A stretch of DNA of 40,045 bases from Sphingopyxis sp. HIX (GCF_001468285.1 NZ_LNSB01000050.1:1-40045); one strand, 5' to 3'. Shown: positions 24,674 to 33,004, counted from the stretch's first letter. Program-made: numbers and translations. The notes: generated by a model from the letters alone, not told the origin.

Positions 24674-25776
24674 GCGCGGCGCACCTTGTAGCTGATCAGC
24701 GGACGCAGCCGCGCGACGACGGCGACGAGCCCCGCCTGTTCGAGCTCGGAGATCACGCGCGCGATGTCCTTGTATGCCTGCGGCGCCTCCTCGAAGATCA
24801 GCTGCCGGTCCTCGCAGATCACGCGGCTGCCGAGCGGGGTGCGTTCGAGGTCGGTCGCCTTGAAACGGCCCGCCAGCCGAGCGCGGGCGTCGCCGCGGCT
24901 CCATTTGCGCCCCGCGCCGTGCGCGAGCGAATGGAGCGCGGCGTCGGTGTTGGCGGCGAGCGGCGCGACCAGATAGCTGAAATCGCCGCGCGAGCCTGGG
25001 ATCGCGACGAGCCCGCGATCGGCGGGGGCGGCGCCTTTGCGATGCAACCAGCCGCCATCGTGCGGGGTGACGCTATTGTGGCAGATATCGAGCAGGCAGC
25101 GCCCACCGAGCCCGAGCGCGGCCAGGAACCGCGCGGCGATCACCCGACGGTTGACGCCCGCCCAGGCCATGGCACGGTCGTGCTCGCCGCGATACGCGCG
25201 CCCGTCGTCGCTGTCGGCGGCGATACCGGCGGCGGCACCGCGCGCGGTCCAGGCGTCGAGGATCGCCTGGCCCAGCCCGCGCGAGCCGCTGTGCACCATC
25301 ATCCAGACGCGGTCGGCCTGGAGTTCGAGTCCGGCGAAGCGGTCCGGGTCGACCACCTCCTCGATGCGCTGGAGCTCGACGAAATGATTGCCGCCGCCGA
25401 TCGTGCCGAGCGACGCGTCGGCGAGGCCGGCGGGAAGGCCGGCTTCCTCCAGCATCGCCGCGGCATCGCCGTCCCACGCGTCGTCGAGCCCGTGGAGCTT
25501 GCGCTCGGCGGTATCGGGGCGGAACTTGCGCAGCGCGTCGTCGGTCTGCCACAGCGCCATGCCGCAGCCGATGTCGCCGCCGACGAGGTGCGGATAGAGG
25601 TGGGAGGGCGACCAATAAGCCGCGCCGACCGCGATGCCGCGCCCGGCGTGGAGGTCGGGCAGGCCGACGACCCGCGCGATGCCGGGCATCGCGGCGGTGC
25701 GCGCGAGCTGGTCGAGCGCGACCGGATCGAACGACCGCGGATCGGCGCCGATCAGGTCGATGGCGGCAACGCTCAT
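24670..25776 (-). CDS. rtcB: RtcB-family RNA ligase (RtcB2/PrfH-linked type)
   Basis: A 368-residue RtcB homologue. Residues of the active site are visible: GGDIGCGMA (Cys71), GGGNHF (His131), HSGSRGLG (His162), ICHNSVTPH (His233) and the guanylate-accepting histidine in LAHGAGRKWSR (His286). Mn/GTP-dependent RtcB enzymes join 2',3'-cyclic phosphate or 3'-phosphate ends to 5'-OH ends. The linkage to PrfH marks this as the rRNA-repair branch, not the archaeal tRNA-splicing branch. AAGGGGG precedes ATG 25776, and the ATG overlaps the stop of the upstream gene (ATGA). It is the central gene of the three-gene operon. Confidence 0.92.
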   Translation of the reverse strand: MSVAAIDLIGADPRSFDPVALDQLARTAAMPGIARVVGLPDLHAGRGIAVGAAYWSPSHLYPHLVGGDIGCGMALWQTDDALRKFRPDTAERKLHGLDDAWDGDAAAMLEEAGLPAGLADASLGTIGGGNHFVELQRIEEVVDPDRFAGLELQADRVWMMVHSGSRGLGQAILDAWTARGAAAGIAADSDDGRAYRGEHDRAMAWAGVNRRVIAARFLAALGLGGRCLLDICHNSVTPHDGGWLHRKGAAPADRGLVAIPGSRGDFSYLVAPLAANTDAALHSLAHGAGRKWSRGDARARLAGRFKATDLERTPLGSRVICEDRQLIFEEAPQAYKDIARVISELEQAGLVAVVARLRPLISYKVRRA

Positions 25777-26261
25777 CGGCGACCCCCTTTCGCCGCGCGA
25801 TTGGCGGGGGGCAGGCGGCGGGCCAGCTCGCTGCCGTCCCGCAGGATGCGGTCGACCGGATCGACGAAGAAGCGCCAGCGGCGCCAGCCCCAGCGGTTGC
25901 GGTCGACGACGAGCTCGCCGTCGACCATCCACTCGCCGTAACGTCCGATCGAGATGCGCGACGCGACGAAGTCGTCCAGATGCTGGCGGACGTGCATCTT
26001 GACCGTGCTGCCGGTGTCGAGATGCGCGCAGATCTCGCCGAACACATCGTCCCAGCGCCGGCCGCGCCGGCTCTGCAGGAAGCGGACCATCGGGGCGAGG
26101 TTTTCGTTGAGACCCTTGGGATAAGGCGCGTCGATAAAGGCGTGGCGCTTGTGGCCGATAAAATGGATGCCGGGATCGCTCCTCTTGAGTTTGGCGGCGG
26201 ACGCGTGGCGCGAGCCCCAGCGCGGCCGTTCGACGATGACCTTGAACATATCAGCGCGCAT
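25773..26261 (-). CDS. conserved protein of unknown function in the RtcB-PrfH operon
   Basis: A 162-residue, Arg- and Trp-rich, basic protein (VERPRWGSRH, RWDDVFGEICAHLDTGS, MHVRQHLDDFV, RWGWRRWRFF). I do not recognise a named family, though similar small proteins seem to occur beside RtcB/PrfH elsewhere. Basic and aromatic content fits an RNA or ribosome contact, but this is a guess. GTGGAGG lies six bases before ATG 26261; a second ATG at 26249 (MFKVIVERP) is also possible. Its stop overlaps the RtcB start (ATGA), and it overlaps a short frame upstream by 11 bases. Tight coupling to the repair genes is its main clue to function. Confidence 0.75.
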   Translation of the reverse strand: MRADMFKVIVERPRWGSRHASAAKLKRSDPGIHFIGHKRHAFIDAPYPKGLNENLAPMVRFLQSRRGRRWDDVFGEICAHLDTGSTVKMHVRQHLDDFVASRISIGRYGEWMVDGELVVDRNRWGWRRWRFFVDPVDRILRDGSELARRLPPANRAAKGGRR

Positions 26262-26391
26262 GACGAACCTCCACCGAAAGGGAAAAGGCCGGTGCGGCGT
26301 CTTCGGTAATGAAATAAAGCCACGCTCCGGCGGTGCCGGGGCGGAGCGAAAGCGTCAGGCGGTATGCGCCGCCTGCAGGTAAAGTGCCCAT
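26251..26391 (-). CDS. possible 46-residue small protein upstream of the rtcB operon
   Basis: A short frame starting MGTLPAGGAYRLTLSLRPG and ending SVEVRHAR, with hydrophobic, beta-strand-like spacing (AWLYFIT). An AGGA stands about nine bases before the ATG. Its TGA (26251-26253) overlaps the first codons of the next gene and lies one base before the alternative ATG at 26249, an arrangement typical of coupled translation. It has no known relative that I recognise. It could be a small protein, a translated leader or a chance frame. Confidence 0.4.
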   Translation of the reverse strand: MGTLPAGGAYRLTLSLRPGTAGAWLYFITEDAAPAFSLSVEVRHAR

Positions 26392-26456
26392 GTCATGCTA
26401 TCCTGATGACGGTGGAAAATTGGGATGCGTTTGGTGCGTGCAGGTGCAGCTCGCAT
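26355..26456 (-). CDS. possible 33-residue leader peptide
   Basis: A short frame starting MRAAPARTKRIPIFHRH and ending LQAAHTA, with an excellent ribosome site (AAAGGAG, 26463-26469) six bases before the ATG at 26456. An in-frame ATG further upstream (about 26492) would give 45 residues. It overlaps the start of the 46-residue frame by 37 bases in another frame. Good ribosome site, position and overlap suggest a leader peptide that could tie expression of the RtcB-PrfH operon to ribosome state. That is a hypothesis. Confidence 0.35.
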   Translation of the reverse strand: MRAAPARTKRIPIFHRHQDSMTWALYLQAAHTA

Positions 26457-26529
26457 GACTTTCTCCTTTCCGTCCTTGGACATGGCCGACATTGGCTGGC
26501 GCGGCGTCTAGCCGCACACCCCCGATTTT

Positions 26530-26545
26530 GCAAGCGCCGGCTTGC
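26530..26545. other. small perfect hairpin in the rtcB operon/HD-GYP gap
   Basis: GCAAGC (26530-26535) pairs with GCTTGC (26540-26545) over GCCG. It lies in the roughly 140 bases between the two divergent transcripts. No clear -35/-10 pair could be fixed for either direction. Confidence 0.3.
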
Positions 26546-26633
26546 GGCAGGCCGAAATGATTAGCCCTTTAATGAATGGCTTGGCGCGTCGTTATTCCAT
26601 CGAAGCGGGCCCTGCCCGCGCGAGGATCATGGA

Positions 26634-27899
26634 ATGTTGTTTCGCGTCACGCCGGATGCGGCCCAGATCGGGATGTTCGTCCACGCCTTCGAAGGGCGGT
26701 GGATCGACCATCCGTTCTGGCGCAGCCGCTTCCTGATCGAGACGGCTGACCAGCTGGCGCGAATCCGCGGGTCGGGGGTCGATGCGCTGGTCATCGACCG
26801 CAGCAAGAGTCACGTGGAGCCCGAGGCGGCGACGGGCGCGGTCGCGATCGAGCGGCGGTCGGGGCCGCCGCGTGCGGTGGCGGTCGAGCGGCGCAGCCCC
26901 TATGCGCCGGGCGCGCTGCGCGCCCGCGCGCCGGCGCCCGTCAGCTATGCGCAGGAGAAGCGCCGCGCCGAGCGGCTCATCGGCAAGTCGAAGCAGGCGG
27001 TGATGGACATGTTCGAGACCGCGCGGTTGGGCCGCGCGGTCGAGGCGAGGAAGCTCGCGCCGCTGGCCCGCTCGATCGGCCAGTCGATCGAGCGCCATTC
27101 GCGCGCGTTGCTGGGTCTCGTGCGCCTCAAGCAGAAGGACGAATATACCTATCTCCACTCGGTCGCGGTGTGCGCGCTGATGATCAACTTCGCGCGCCAC
27201 CTGAAGCTCGATGAGGAAGAGGTGCAGGCGCTGGGGGTCGCGGGGTTGCTCCACGACGTCGGCAAGGTCGCGATCGCCGATGCGGTGCTGCTGAAACCCG
27301 GCAAGCTCGACACGCGCGAGCGGGCGATGGTCGAGGGGCATCCGCGCGCGGGGCATATGCTGCTGTCGCAGTCGCCCGATATTCCTGCGGCTGCGCTCGA
27401 GGTCGCGCTGCACCATCATGAGAAGGTCGACGGCACCGGCTATCCCGACCGGCTGAGCGGCGAGGCGCTGTCGCTGCACGCGCGCATGGGCGCGATCTGC
27501 GACGTCTACGACGCGGTGACCTCGGACCGGCCGTACAAGGCGGCGTGGACGCCGTGCGAGGCGCTCGCCGCGATGCGCTCGTGGCCGGGGCATTTCGATC
27601 CCGACCTGCTCGACCGTTTTGCCGACAGCCTGGGGTTGTGGGCGCCGGGCACGCTGGTGCGCCTGTCCGACGGGCATCTGGGGATCGTGCTGGGCAGTTG
27701 CGGCGATGCGGGCGAGGCGATGCGGGTGCGCATCTTCTTCGACTGCGACACGCTGACCGAGATCGCGGCTTACGACCGCGAATTCGCCCCCACCGCGCGT
27801 GACCCGCGCGTGACGGGGCGCGACAGCCCGACCTTCTGGCGCTTCGACGATTGGGAGGCGATGCGGGCGCGGGTGCTGGAGGCGGAGCCGGCGGGCTAG
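26634..27899 (+). CDS. HD-GYP cyclic-di-GMP phosphodiesterase (DUF3391 type)
   Basis: A 421-residue protein. The N-terminal about 100 residues match the DUF3391 domain that often precedes HD-GYP (IGMFVHAFEGRWIDHPFW). The HD-GYP domain spans about 160-350: HSVAVCALM, LLHDVGK (His207-Asp208), the paired histidines ALHHHEKVDG, and GYP at 269-271, followed by YDAVTSDRPYK. These residues are those of active enzymes that break down the second messenger c-di-GMP, which controls motility, biofilm and exopolysaccharide. AGGA precedes the ATG. No partner cyclase is near, but an exopolysaccharide-related cluster is 6 kb away. Its stop shares CTAG with the convergent gene. Confidence 0.9.
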   Translation: MLFRVTPDAAQIGMFVHAFEGRWIDHPFWRSRFLIETADQLARIRGSGVDALVIDRSKSHVEPEAATGAVAIERRSGPPRAVAVERRSPYAPGALRARAPAPVSYAQEKRRAERLIGKSKQAVMDMFETARLGRAVEARKLAPLARSIGQSIERHSRALLGLVRLKQKDEYTYLHSVAVCALMINFARHLKLDEEEVQALGVAGLLHDVGKVAIADAVLLKPGKLDTRERAMVEGHPRAGHMLLSQSPDIPAAALEVALHHHEKVDGTGYPDRLSGEALSLHARMGAICDVYDAVTSDRPYKAAWTPCEALAAMRSWPGHFDPDLLDRFADSLGLWAPGTLVRLSDGHLGIVLGSCGDAGEAMRVRIFFDCDTLTEIAAYDREFAPTARDPRVTGRDSPTFWRFDDWEAMRARVLEAEPAG

Positions 27900-28462
27900 G
27901 CGATCAGCCAGCGCGGGACGCGGTGGCGGAAATCGTCGTAGGCGGCGCCGAAGGCGCGCGACAGGTGCGCCTCCTCGATCCGGACCTGAACGCCGCAGGC
28001 TAGCGCGAAGGCGAGCGCCGTCGCGGCAGTCCACCAGGCGGGGATGGCGAGCGCCGCGCCCGCCGCCATCGCGATCATGCCGGTGAAGATCGGGTTGCGG
28101 CTGAAGCGGAACAGCCCGGCGGTGACGAAGAGCGGAGCGTCGCCCTGACGCACGCCGACGCGCCACGCGGCGCCCATCTGGACCTGCGCGGCGACGACGA
28201 CCAGCGTGCCGAGCGCCATGACCGCGCTGCCCGCGGCGAGCAGCGTGGGTGGGGCGGCGATCCGGCCCGATGCGAGAAGCGTCGCGGCGGCGAACAGCAT
28301 CGCGATCGACAGCGCGAAGGCGAGGCCCGCGGCGCGCTGGACGCCGCGCGCCTCGAAAAAAGCCCAAGCGCCGATACCCGAGCGCGCACGCACCGCGCGG
28401 CCGCGGAGCAGGGTGGCGATGATGACGAGGGCGAAAAGCAGCAGCGGAACGGAGGCGAGCAT
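27896..28462 (-). CDS. small membrane methyltransferase (isoprenylcysteine methyltransferase/PEMT-like)
   Basis: A 188-residue membrane protein with about five hydrophobic segments. The cofactor-binding motif of the isoprenylcysteine carboxyl methyltransferase/PEMT-like family is visible: GLFRFSRNPIFTGM (about 122-135), and near the end ARIRIEEAHL-type residues (VQVRIEEAHLSRAFG). ATG 28462 follows GGGAGA; an in-frame TTG six bases earlier is also possible. It likely methylates a small or lipid-like target at the inner membrane. A MerR-type promoter stands right upstream, which suggests metal or redox control. Its stop overlaps the HD-GYP stop in CTAG (27896-27899). Confidence 0.8.
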   Translation of the reverse strand: MLASVPLLLFALVIIATLLRGRAVRARSGIGAWAFFEARGVQRAAGLAFALSIAMLFAAATLLASGRIAAPPTLLAAGSAVMALGTLVVVAAQVQMGAAWRVGVRQGDAPLFVTAGLFRFSRNPIFTGMIAMAAGAALAIPAWWTAATALAFALACGVQVRIEEAHLSRAFGAAYDDFRHRVPRWLIA

Positions 28463-28495
28463 CGACAATCTCCCGGATAAGGAACGATGCCGCCT

Positions 28496-28526
28496 TCGCT
28501 ACACCCTGTAGTGACTACAGGGTCAA
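28496..28526 (-). promoter_or_regulatory. MerR-type promoter/operator of the methyltransferase gene
   Basis: A perfect inverted repeat ACCCTGTAG-TGA-CTACAGGGT (28503-28523) lies between a TTGACC -35 (28526-28521, minus strand) and a poor -10 TAGCGA (28501-28496). The spacing is 19 bases, the over-long spacer typical of MerR-family promoters. The repeat closely resembles CadR/PbrR-type metal operators as I recall them. Start of transcription would be about 25 bases before the methyltransferase ATG. No MerR-type regulator gene is in the window. Confidence 0.7.
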
Positions 28527-28538
28527 GCGCGATTTTTC

Positions 28539-30365
28539 CTACGCCAATTGCTCCGCCGTCCAGCGGTCGATCAGCGCCGCGAGCACCTCGATCGGCATCG
28601 CGCCCGCCGAGAGCGCGGTGTCGTGGAAGGCGCGGAGGTCGAATTTGGCGCCGAGGGCGGCTTTCGCCTTCTCGCGGATCGCGACCCAGCGCGTCTGGCC
28701 GACCATGTAGCTCGTCGCCTGGCCGGGCCACACGCAATAGCGCTCGATCTCGGTGACGTTCGAGGGTTCGGGGGTGCCGAGTGTCTCGTTATAATATTGG
28801 ATGCCCTCCTCGCGGGTCCATTTATAATGGTGGAGCCCGGTGTCGGCCACGAGGCGCGCGGCGCGGAACATATAGCTTTGCAGGTAACCGAGACGGCCCC
28901 AAGGGTCGTTCTCGTACACGCCCATCTCGTCGGCGAGCTGTTCGGCATAAAGGCCCCAGCCCTCGGTATAGACCGAATAGGCGGGCAGGCGACGGAGGCG
29001 CGGAATGCCCGTCGCCTCCTGCGCCAGCGCGATCTGGTGGTGATGGCCGGGCGACGCCTCGTGATAGGTCAGCGTCGGCAGCGCCCACGAAGGGTTTTCC
29101 GCGGTATCGCGGAGGTTGATGTAGTAAGCGCCGGGGCGCGAGCCGTCGAGCGCGGGGACCTGATAATAGCCGCCGGTCGCGCCGTCCTCGATATCGGCGG
29201 GCACGCGGCGGATCTCGGCCTTCGCCTTGGGCAGGCGGCCGAAGGCCTCGGGCAGCCGCGCCTGGATCGCCTGCATCTGCGCGTTGAGTTCGGCGATCAG
29301 CTTGGCCTTGCCCTCGTCGGTGTTGGGATAGAGGAAGCGCGGATCCTTGCCGAGCGCGCGCATGCGTTCGGCGACGCTGCCCTTGGTCATGCCCTGCGCC
29401 TTGAAGATCGCGTCGGCCTGCGCCGAGAGATCGGCGACGCGGTCGCGGCCGAGCTTGTGCACCTCCTCGGCGGACATGCCCGTCGTCGTCGCGAAGCGCA
29501 ACGCATAGGCGTAGTAGTCGTCGCCCTGCGGCAGGCGCCAGACGCCGGCGTCGTGCGTCGCCTTGGGCCGCACGGCGCGGAGTTCGGCCGCCTGGCGCTT
29601 CATCGCGGGGTAGATATTGTCTGCGACGATCGCGGCGCAGCGCTTCACCCAGTCGCCGGGGATGTCCTTCGTTTTCTCCGCGATATTCCTGGTCAGGCCG
29701 TGCGCGTCGGGGGCGGGCGCCCAGATGCGGTCGAACTGGCCGAGCGCGCGGTCGATGACGAAGTCGGGCGGGATCACGCCCTTCTTATGGTCTTCGGCGA
29801 TGCGGCCGGTCTCATTGTCCATCTGCGCCGCGAAATCGGCACAGCGCGCGAGATAGGCCTCGGCATCGGCGGAATTGGCGATGGCGTGCTGGTTGATCAG
29901 GAAATCGGGGATCGAGCGATAGCTGCCCGAAAGCTGCGTCACCGGATGCGGTTCGGGCCAGCTGTGGAGGCCATATCCGAACGTGTCGTACGCCTTCACA
30001 TAGCCTTCCCATGGGTCGCGGAAGGTTTCGTAGTTGATGAGGTCCATGCCCAAAAGCTTTGAGACATCGATCTTTTTGAGCTCGGCGAGGCCGTCGCGAT
30101 AGAGCTGATGGCCCTTCTTGATCCCCGCGGGCGAGCGGTCGTCCAGTTTCGCTTTCAGCGCGGTACGGCCGTCCTTGTCGAGCCCCAGCGCGGTCGCGAA
30201 TTCGGGGCTTTCGTCGATCATCCGGTCGTAGAGGCGTTCGTACAGCGCGGTGAGCTTTTCGCCTTCGCTGCCGGGTTGGGCGATCAGCGCCTGCGCGGGC
30301 GAGCGGACGCCCGCCATCGCCGAGGTCGCGGCGAGCGTGGCGAGGAGGGTACGGCGGTCGAGCAT
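28539..30365 (-). CDS. DUF885 family secreted peptidase
   Basis: A 608-residue DUF885 metallohydrolase. The zinc motif HEASPGHHH is at 435-443 and the downstream Glu ligand lies in YTEGWGLYAE (Glu468). The N-terminus has RRTLLATLAATSAMAG, a Tat-like or Sec signal ending near residue 25, so it is probably periplasmic or outer-membrane associated. DUF885 proteins are thought to be dipeptidase or carboxypeptidase-like enzymes. The single-gene transcript ends at 28539, with the MerR-type promoter of the next gene starting only 13 bases later. No ribosome site stands out beyond GGAGGTC near the ATG (30366 onward reads GGGGAGGTCTCC on the plus strand). Confidence 0.85.
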   Translation of the reverse strand: MLDRRTLLATLAATSAMAGVRSPAQALIAQPGSEGEKLTALYERLYDRMIDESPEFATALGLDKDGRTALKAKLDDRSPAGIKKGHQLYRDGLAELKKIDVSKLLGMDLINYETFRDPWEGYVKAYDTFGYGLHSWPEPHPVTQLSGSYRSIPDFLINQHAIANSADAEAYLARCADFAAQMDNETGRIAEDHKKGVIPPDFVIDRALGQFDRIWAPAPDAHGLTRNIAEKTKDIPGDWVKRCAAIVADNIYPAMKRQAAELRAVRPKATHDAGVWRLPQGDDYYAYALRFATTTGMSAEEVHKLGRDRVADLSAQADAIFKAQGMTKGSVAERMRALGKDPRFLYPNTDEGKAKLIAELNAQMQAIQARLPEAFGRLPKAKAEIRRVPADIEDGATGGYYQVPALDGSRPGAYYINLRDTAENPSWALPTLTYHEASPGHHHQIALAQEATGIPRLRRLPAYSVYTEGWGLYAEQLADEMGVYENDPWGRLGYLQSYMFRAARLVADTGLHHYKWTREEGIQYYNETLGTPEPSNVTEIERYCVWPGQATSYMVGQTRWVAIREKAKAALGAKFDLRAFHDTALSAGAMPIEVLAALIDRWTAEQLA

Positions 30366-30411
30366 GGGGAGGTCTCCGGCTAGTGTGTTGCCCTGACTCT
30401 ACACCCGCAGG

Positions 30412-31119
30412 TCATGCCGGTCTTGTATCCATTTGACGTCGCCACCAGCCCGGCGCGGCGCCGGTCAATCGCGCGACGGCGTGCGACATATGCGCCTGAT
30501 CGGCGAAATGCAGCTGGTGGGCGATATCTGAGAGCGTCTCGCGCGTCGTGCGCACCGCGGCCAGTGCGGCGCGGGCGCGGACGGTGGCGCGATAGGCCTT
30601 GGGCGTGCAGCCATAGGCAAGGCGGAAGCCGCGGCTCAGCGTTTCGGGGCGCACGCCGGTCCGCTCGGCCCAGTCGGCGAGCGCGAAGCCCTGGTCGGCG
30701 CGAAGGTCGTGTGCGAGCAGGTCGGGCCAGTCGAGCGCGGCGGCGGGGGCGGCGGCGAAGCTTTCGGCGAAAAGCGCCGCGGCGGCGCACGGATCGCGCG
30801 CGGCGAGGCGAACGAGCGCGTCGGGATCGGCGACACGGCCGCGGACGTGCGGCGTGGCGGCGAGCGGGGCGGGCAGGTCCAATACGAGCACGCGCGCGCC
30901 CTTTGCTTCGACTCGGTCGAGGTGCGATTCGAAGGCGTGGTGGATGAGTGCGTCGCCGGGGCGGACGTCGAAGCGACCCTCGTCGCCCGCCTCCTGATAG
31001 CCGCCCTCGAGCACCACCGCGACGAAGGCGTCGTCGTGGCAATGGCGGGCGCGGAGCTCGTTCGGGCGATGCCGAAGCAGCCCGAGCGGGGCGTCGGCGA
31101 AATGCGGCGACCCGGGCAT
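30412..31119 (-). CDS. AraC family transcriptional regulator
   Basis: A 235-residue AraC-type regulator. The N-terminal part has cupin-like ligand-binding features (HCHDDAFVAVVLEGGYQEAG, the block VRPGDALIHHAFESH). The C-terminal part (about 140-225) has two helix-turn-helix blocks (ALADWAERTGVRPETLSRGFRLAYGCTPKAY and TLSDIAHQLHFADQAHMSHAVARLTGAAP). It lies only four bases after the upstream GDP-mannose pyrophosphorylase stop, so the two are one transcript. Ligand and targets are unknown; control of its own cluster is possible. Confidence 0.85.
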   Translation of the reverse strand: MPGSPHFADAPLGLLRHRPNELRARHCHDDAFVAVVLEGGYQEAGDEGRFDVRPGDALIHHAFESHLDRVEAKGARVLVLDLPAPLAATPHVRGRVADPDALVRLAARDPCAAAALFAESFAAAPAAALDWPDLLAHDLRADQGFALADWAERTGVRPETLSRGFRLAYGCTPKAYRATVRARAALAAVRTTRETLSDIAHQLHFADQAHMSHAVARLTGAAPGWWRRQMDTRPA

Positions 31120-31123
31120 CGGC

Positions 31124-32170
31124 CTATTCGCGCGCCTTCGCGGCGGTGCGGACGTCCTGGCAGCGCTTCAGCGGCATGACGAGGATGTCGTCGCCGTCGA
31201 CGATCACCGCGACCCCCTCCATGCCGATCACCGACACGCGCTTGCCGCCGGCGCGGATCAGATTGCCGTGGCTGTCGTGGAGGAAGACGTCGCCGTGCGT
31301 CGCATTGCCGATCTCGTCGCAGGCGGCGAGCGCATGCACCGCCTGCCAGCTGCCGAGGTCGGACCAGCCCATCGCGACGGGGACCACCGCGACGCGATCG
31401 TCCTTTTCCATGACCGCATAGTCGATCGAATCCGACGGCGCCTTCTCGAACTCGATGGCGTCGGCATGGAGCGCGTCGCCATCGCGTAGGCCCGCGGCGA
31501 CCGCCTTGTCGGCTGCCTCGAAGATGGGCCGGCAATGGGTCAGCATCGCATCGCGCATCCGCCCGGCGCGGAACAGGAAGATGCCCGCGTTCCAGCTGTA
31601 GCCGCCCGCGGCGAGCATTGCTTCGGCTTCGGCGAGCGGCGGTTTTTCTACGAAGCGCGCGACCGCGAAACCGTCTTCGCCCCCAGAATCTCCAAGCGCT
31701 TCGCCGCTCGCGATATAGCCGAAGCCGGTCTCGGGATGCTCGGGGGCGATGCCGAAGGTGACGAGCCAGTCCTGCTGCGCGAGCCGAGCGGCGCGGGCGA
31801 TCGCGGCGTGGAAGGCGGGGATGTCGGCGATGACATGGTCGCTGGGCATCACCAGCAGCAAGGTGTCGGCGTCGGCCTGCGCCACCGCGAGCGCGATCGC
31901 CGCGGCGGTGTTGCGCGGCATCGGCTCGACCAAGAGCTGCGCTTCGTTGGCGCCCATCTGCTCGCGCACGGTCGCGAGATGTCCGTCGCCGCAGAGGATG
32001 ACGGGGGGCAGGAAGTGCTCGCCCGCCGGCGTGCGCGCGACGGTCTGGCGGAACAGGCTGTCGTTGCCGGTGAGCGGCAGGAACTGCTTCGCGCGCGCGC
32101 CGCGCGATTCGGGCCACAGGCGCGTTCCCGCGCCGCCGCACAGGATGACGGGTTGGATCTGGAGGGTCAT
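31124..32170 (-). CDS. mannose-1-phosphate guanylyltransferase
   Basis: A 348-residue nucleotidyltransferase. The pyrophosphorylase signature lies near the start (GGAGTRLWPESR, then KQFLPL), with later blocks VEPMPRNTAAAIAL, VMPSDHVI and FVEKPP. It makes GDP-mannose from GTP and mannose-1-phosphate, a precursor of mannose-containing polysaccharides and glycans. The C-terminal phosphomannose isomerase domain of two-domain ManC-type enzymes is missing; the protein ends after the transferase domain. No ribosome site is visible before ATG 32170. Polysaccharide synthesis fits the sugar transferase cluster 1 kb away. Confidence 0.88.
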   Translation of the reverse strand: MTLQIQPVILCGGAGTRLWPESRGARAKQFLPLTGNDSLFRQTVARTPAGEHFLPPVILCGDGHLATVREQMGANEAQLLVEPMPRNTAAAIALAVAQADADTLLLVMPSDHVIADIPAFHAAIARAARLAQQDWLVTFGIAPEHPETGFGYIASGEALGDSGGEDGFAVARFVEKPPLAEAEAMLAAGGYSWNAGIFLFRAGRMRDAMLTHCRPIFEAADKAVAAGLRDGDALHADAIEFEKAPSDSIDYAVMEKDDRVAVVPVAMGWSDLGSWQAVHALAACDEIGNATHGDVFLHDSHGNLIRAGGKRVSVIGMEGVAVIVDGDDILVMPLKRCQDVRTAAKARE

Positions 32171-32251
32171 GGGGAGGGTCTAACCGGTTGAAGCGCGGGG
32201 GTCATCCCCCTGTTTCAACGGACCCGGCGCCCCCGTCCATTCCCTCGCGCG

Positions 32252-33004
32252 TCAGATTTCGGCGAACATCGTGCGCAGGATGCGGTCGCGCTGCACCGGC
32301 GGGAGTTTCAGTATCTCGTCGAACAACTCGGTCGCGGCCGAACATTGCAGCTTGCCGGGACCGCGCTGTTCGAGCGCCGCCAGCAATTGCTCGTCCGACA
32401 CGCCGAGCTTCGCCCGAAGCCGCGGGATCAGCGTCACGAAGAGCTGGCCGACCTCTTCGGCCGAGGCGCGCGGCGCGCCGAGCTCGGGCGGCGAACGGAG
32501 CAGCTGGTCGTAGATGGCGAGTTCGCGGTCGATCATCGCCTTGTCGGCGATCTTGTCGAAGCCCATATCGTCGCCGCGCAGATAGCCGGGGCAGAGATCG
32601 GGATGCTCCTCGGCGATGAAGCGCCCCTGGTCGCGCGCGAGCGTGGCGAAGGCGACGATCGTCTCGCGCGATGTGTCGGGGACCCGCTTGACGATGGCGG
32701 GGAGGACGAGTTTGCGGATCTCGGCCCGCGCGGCGTCGGGGGTACCCGAAGCGATATTGCGGTCGAGGATCGCACGGATCTGGGCGTGAAGCGCGGGGTC
32801 CTTTTCGCGGATCGCGGCATAGAAGGGCTCCTTGCTCTCCATGTCGGCCAGCACCGAGTCGGTGGTCGGCTTGCCGCACCCGGCGAGCGGCGCGGCGACC
32901 AGCAGCGCGAGCAGTATGGCGGTGCGCCTTTTGCCTGCGCTTGCCGGGAAGAATTGAAGCATAGTGCCGGCGGACTTCCGCAGCGCAGCCATGACGCGTG
33001 CCAT
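32252..33004 (-). CDS. lipoprotein of unknown function
   Basis: A 250-residue predicted lipoprotein. A long basic leader (ALRKSAGTMLQFFPASAGKRR) is followed by a hydrophobic stretch and lipobox LAGC (Cys about 43). The mature part is mostly helical, with a CPGYLRGD block and a late pair of helices (QRDRILRTMF). I do not recognise a family. ATG 33004 is chosen because AGGGGG stands six bases upstream; a later ATG at 32962 would give a shorter signal and has no ribosome site. It is separated by 81 bases from the pyrophosphorylase gene and is divergent from the sugar transferase gene. Confidence 0.75.
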   Translation of the reverse strand: MARVMAALRKSAGTMLQFFPASAGKRRTAILLALLVAAPLAGCGKPTTDSVLADMESKEPFYAAIREKDPALHAQIRAILDRNIASGTPDAARAEIRKLVLPAIVKRVPDTSRETIVAFATLARDQGRFIAEEHPDLCPGYLRGDDMGFDKIADKAMIDRELAIYDQLLRSPPELGAPRASAEEVGQLFVTLIPRLRAKLGVSDEQLLAALEQRGPGKLQCSAATELFDEILKLPPVQRDRILRTMFAEI

